Source: DATLZB01 sp035574175 (lineage in GTDB: Bacteria > Pseudomonadota > Alphaproteobacteria > Rhizobiales > Hyphomicrobiaceae). From it: DNA of 7,147 nucleotides. The stretch lies in the NCBI GenBank assembly GCA_035574175.1, contig DATLZB010000033.1:1-7147 (forward strand), read 5' to 3'. A program made the translations under genes and the position numbers. The notes beneath the pieces are model-generated. The model was not told the origin of the DNA. It did not search any database and saw nothing but the letters and a program-made list of their open reading frames with translations. Positions 5,048-7,147 of this stretch are shown in pieces (positions within the stretch are counted from its first letter, which is position 1; each line of letters opens with the position of its first letter).

Positions 5048-7147
5048 TCAGCCGTCAAGGCGAGCGGCAGGAAGCTGCCACAGACGCTCACCGTACGTCC
5101 TCATGATGGTGGCCGGGATCTCCATGAGGCGCGGTCCGTCCGTCCACAGAATCGCTGCCCGCACGTCCCGTGCGCGGAATACCTGTTGCACCGCGAGCGC
5201 ATATGCCGCGAGCTGATAGAGATAGGCGGGGGCAACCTCCTCGGGACTTTCCGGTGGCGGTCGGTTGGTCTTGTAGTCCAAGATCATAATTGCGTGATCG
5301 AGCGCGACGAGCCGGTCGATCTGTCCGCTCAGTCTGAGCGGTGGTACCCCGGCACGCGGTGAGGGAATGTCGGCGACGATAGGCACCTCGGCCCGGCTCG
5401 CCGGACCGAAGACGGGTGCAAACGCCGGCTCGTTGAGCAGGCCCAGCGTCTCCGCGACGATGCTCTCCCGCGTGCGCTGCGCCAGCACCCGACCGCGCCG
5501 TTCGAGGAAGGCGCGTGCGGCCCGCTCCCAGCCGGCCCGCGGCAGCGTCGGCAGATGCTCAAGCAGCGCATGGGTCAAGGTGCCGCGCAAAAAACGGTGG
5601 TCCTCGGCGAGTTCGAGCGGCGAAGGCGAAGCAGGCTCGCGCCAGCCCCTGCCCGGGCGCGGATCGACCGGCTCCCCCTGCTGGTCGAAGTCGAGCGGCG
5701 CGAGCCGCGATGGAGCAATGGGCACGGCAAGCAGCGGCTCCGTGGGCGCCGGGCGGCGCGCCCAGTCGGGCGGCGCGACGGGTGACGGCGGCGGCTCCTC
5801 TGCCGCCGCGCGTGGTTCGGGCTCGGCGATCTGGCTCCCCTCGAGGCGGCGTACCGCCTTTCCGTCGGCGGCGACCGCGTGGCTGAGAACGTCGGCCAGC
5901 CCCTGCTCGATCTTGTCGTACCAGCAGCCTGCGCTGCGCCCGCGCGCGCCTTCGAAGCCGGCGACGTAGAGCCGGTCGCGGGCGCGCGTCATGGCGACGT
6001 AGAGCAGACGGTTGTCCTCCTCGGCCTCCTCGTTGGCAGCCGCCGTTCTGGCCGCCCTGACCGCCGGAAGGCGGGTGGCCCCCTTTACCTGCCACACCAG
6101 CGGCGGCGGGCCCTTCGGCCACTGCGCATGGTGGAGCGCGATGAGCGGCGATGGCCTTCTGCTCCCGCTTCCCGAGCAGGTATCTGGCAGAAAGACGATC
6201 GGCGCCTCGAGCCCCTTGGCGCCGTGCACGGTGAGCACGCGCACTTCGTCGCGGCCGTGCTCCATGTCGCGCTTGATCTCGCGACCGCCGCTGCGCAGCC
6301 AATCGAGGAAGCCGACGAGCGAGGCGGGTCGCGACCCCTCGTATTCGAGCGCGAGGCTCAGAAACTCGGTGAGCGGATCGGCAGCCTCGCTGCCCAGCCG
6401 TTCGAGCAGCCGGCGCCGTCCGCCGTCGCGGTCGAGCACGCCGGCGAACAATTCGTAGGGCGGCGCCAGCTCGGCGAGCGCACGCCAGCGCTTCAAGGTT
6501 GCCGCCGCGCCGGCATAACGACCGCCGCGCGAATCCGCGGCCTCAAGCAGGCTGGTCCACAGCGTGCCGGTGCGCGTTTGCGCGAGCGCCAGCAGGTCGT
6601 CGTCGTCGAAACCGAACAGCGGCGACTTGAGCGCCTCGGCGAGGGCCAAGTCGTCCTCGGGCAGCGTCAGGAAATCGGCAAGTGCCATCAGGTCCATGAC
6701 CGCGATCTGTTCGGTCAGATCGAGACGGTCGGCGCCGGCAACGGGAATACGCTGCCCCTTCAGCGCCGCCACCATCGGACCGGCGAAGGGCCGCCGCTTG
6801 CGCACCAGGATCAGGATATCGCCCGCCCTGATCGGACGATCTTCGGAAGAGAGCCGCTCGCCCCCGCGAAGCCAGTGCGCGATGGTGGCGGCGATGCGCT
6901 GGGCGAGCCGGTTCGCGGGCGGCCCCGAGCCGGTCTCGGCAAGCGGCGACCAGGGCTCGGCCGCATCGGGAGCCGTCCACTTCTCCGTCGGCCATATCTC
7001 GACGAGCCCGCCTTGGCCCATGCGCAGCGCCTCGTGACGGAGGGCATGCGATCCGGCGCTGAGGCCGGGCGTGCGTTGGGGATCGGCGAACACGCGATCG
7101 ACCGCATGGAGTACCGGCGGGACCGAACGGAACGACAGTGTGAGGGG
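5048..7147 (-). CDS. addA: AddA helicase-nuclease, C-terminal part, cut by window edge
   Basis: AddA pairs with AddB to process double-strand DNA ends for RecA-dependent repair, the alphaproteobacterial counterpart of RecBCD. The last 699 residues are present; the frame is open to the edge, so the Walker A and other early helicase motifs lie outside. Visible, in fragment numbering, are TLSFRS (3-8, helicase motif IV), VRVLTVHGAKGLEAP (about 303-317, motif V) and LLYVAMTRARDRLYVAG (about 381-397, motif VI). A Pro/Ala-rich linker lies at about 440-510. The RecB-type nuclease domain has GTLTHALLEHLP (about 522-533), GQIDRL (608-613), DYKTNR (624-629) and QLAAYA (645-650). The Asp of GQIDRL and the Asp and Lys of DYKTNR are the expected metal-binding and catalytic residues, so the nuclease looks intact. 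A GTG at 7093 is an internal valine, not the start. trxA follows after 69 nt. Confidence 0.95.
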   Translation of the reverse strand, partial: PLTLSFRSVPPVLHAVDRVFADPQRTPGLSAGSHALRHEALRMGQGGLVEIWPTEKWTAPDAAEPWSPLAETGSGPPANRLAQRIAATIAHWLRGGERLSSEDRPIRAGDILILVRKRRPFAGPMVAALKGQRIPVAGADRLDLTEQIAVMDLMALADFLTLPEDDLALAEALKSPLFGFDDDDLLALAQTRTGTLWTSLLEAADSRGGRYAGAAATLKRWRALAELAPPYELFAGVLDRDGGRRRLLERLGSEAADPLTEFLSLALEYEGSRPASLVGFLDWLRSGGREIKRDMEHGRDEVRVLTVHGAKGLEAPIVFLPDTCSGSGSRRPSPLIALHHAQWPKGPPPLVWQVKGATRLPAVRAARTAAANEEAEEDNRLLYVAMTRARDRLYVAGFEGARGRSAGCWYDKIEQGLADVLSHAVAADGKAVRRLEGSQIAEPEPRAAAEEPPPSPVAPPDWARRPAPTEPLLAVPIAPSRLAPLDFDQQGEPVDPRPGRGWREPASPSPLELAEDHRFLRGTLTHALLEHLPTLPRAGWERAARAFLERRGRVLAQRTRESIVAETLGLLNEPAFAPVFGPASRAEVPIVADIPSPRAGVPPLRLSGQIDRLVALDHAIMILDYKTNRPPPESPEEVAPAYLYQLAAYALAVQQVFRARDVRAAILWTDGPRLMEIPATIMRTYGERLWQLPAARLDG

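Noticed and set aside
4358..5362. 334-codon plus-strand open frame opposite trxA and the end of addA
   Set aside because: It is a shadow of trxA and addA on the other strand, with Arg/Leu-heavy content and no domain.
5367..7037. Several open frames in both strands overlapping addA
   Set aside because: addA accounts for the whole stretch with clear helicase and nuclease motifs; the others are Arg/Ala/Ser-rich shadows.

Overview
The window is GC-rich chromosomal DNA that looks alphaproteobacterial. The supporting signs are a usg gene (a small family typical of that class), an AddA-type recombination nuclease next to trxA, an Ffh with a TRVDGDGRGG motif and a Gly/Leu/Pro-rich tail, and a groESL operon behind a CIRCE operator. 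Genus cannot be fixed from the sequence alone. Every gene except usg lies on the minus strand.

Layout from left to right. The first 117 codons of groEL (cut by the window edge) and complete groES form a groESL operon. It is read leftward from a promoter whose -35 box lies inside a CIRCE element at 987-1013. Just upstream of that operator is a 45-residue single-membrane-span protein of unknown function. About 290 non-coding bases with a 21-bp perfect dyad separate it from the divergent gene usg. The end of usg overlaps the end of rimM tail-to-tail by 35 bp. rimM, rpsP and ffh form one leftward unit (read ffh-rpsP-rimM) for ribosome maturation, the small subunit and signal-recognition-particle targeting. 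A 398-base gap with GC-rich dyads and a candidate ffh promoter comes next. Then come trxA and the C-terminal 699 residues of addA, whose 5' end lies beyond the window; these are probably co-transcribed addA-trxA.

The genes are housekeeping functions: protein folding (GroES/GroEL), membrane targeting (Ffh), ribosome assembly (S16, RimM), thiol redox (thioredoxin) and double-strand-break repair (AddA). I see no mobile element, CRISPR array, tRNA, rRNA or defence island, and no evidence for a novel multi-gene system. The points that merit a second look are the unannotated small membrane protein abutting the heat-shock operator, the dyad and isolated position of usg, the usg/rimM overlap, the absence of trmD/rplS after rimM, and structured untranslated RNA in the groESL and ffh transcripts.
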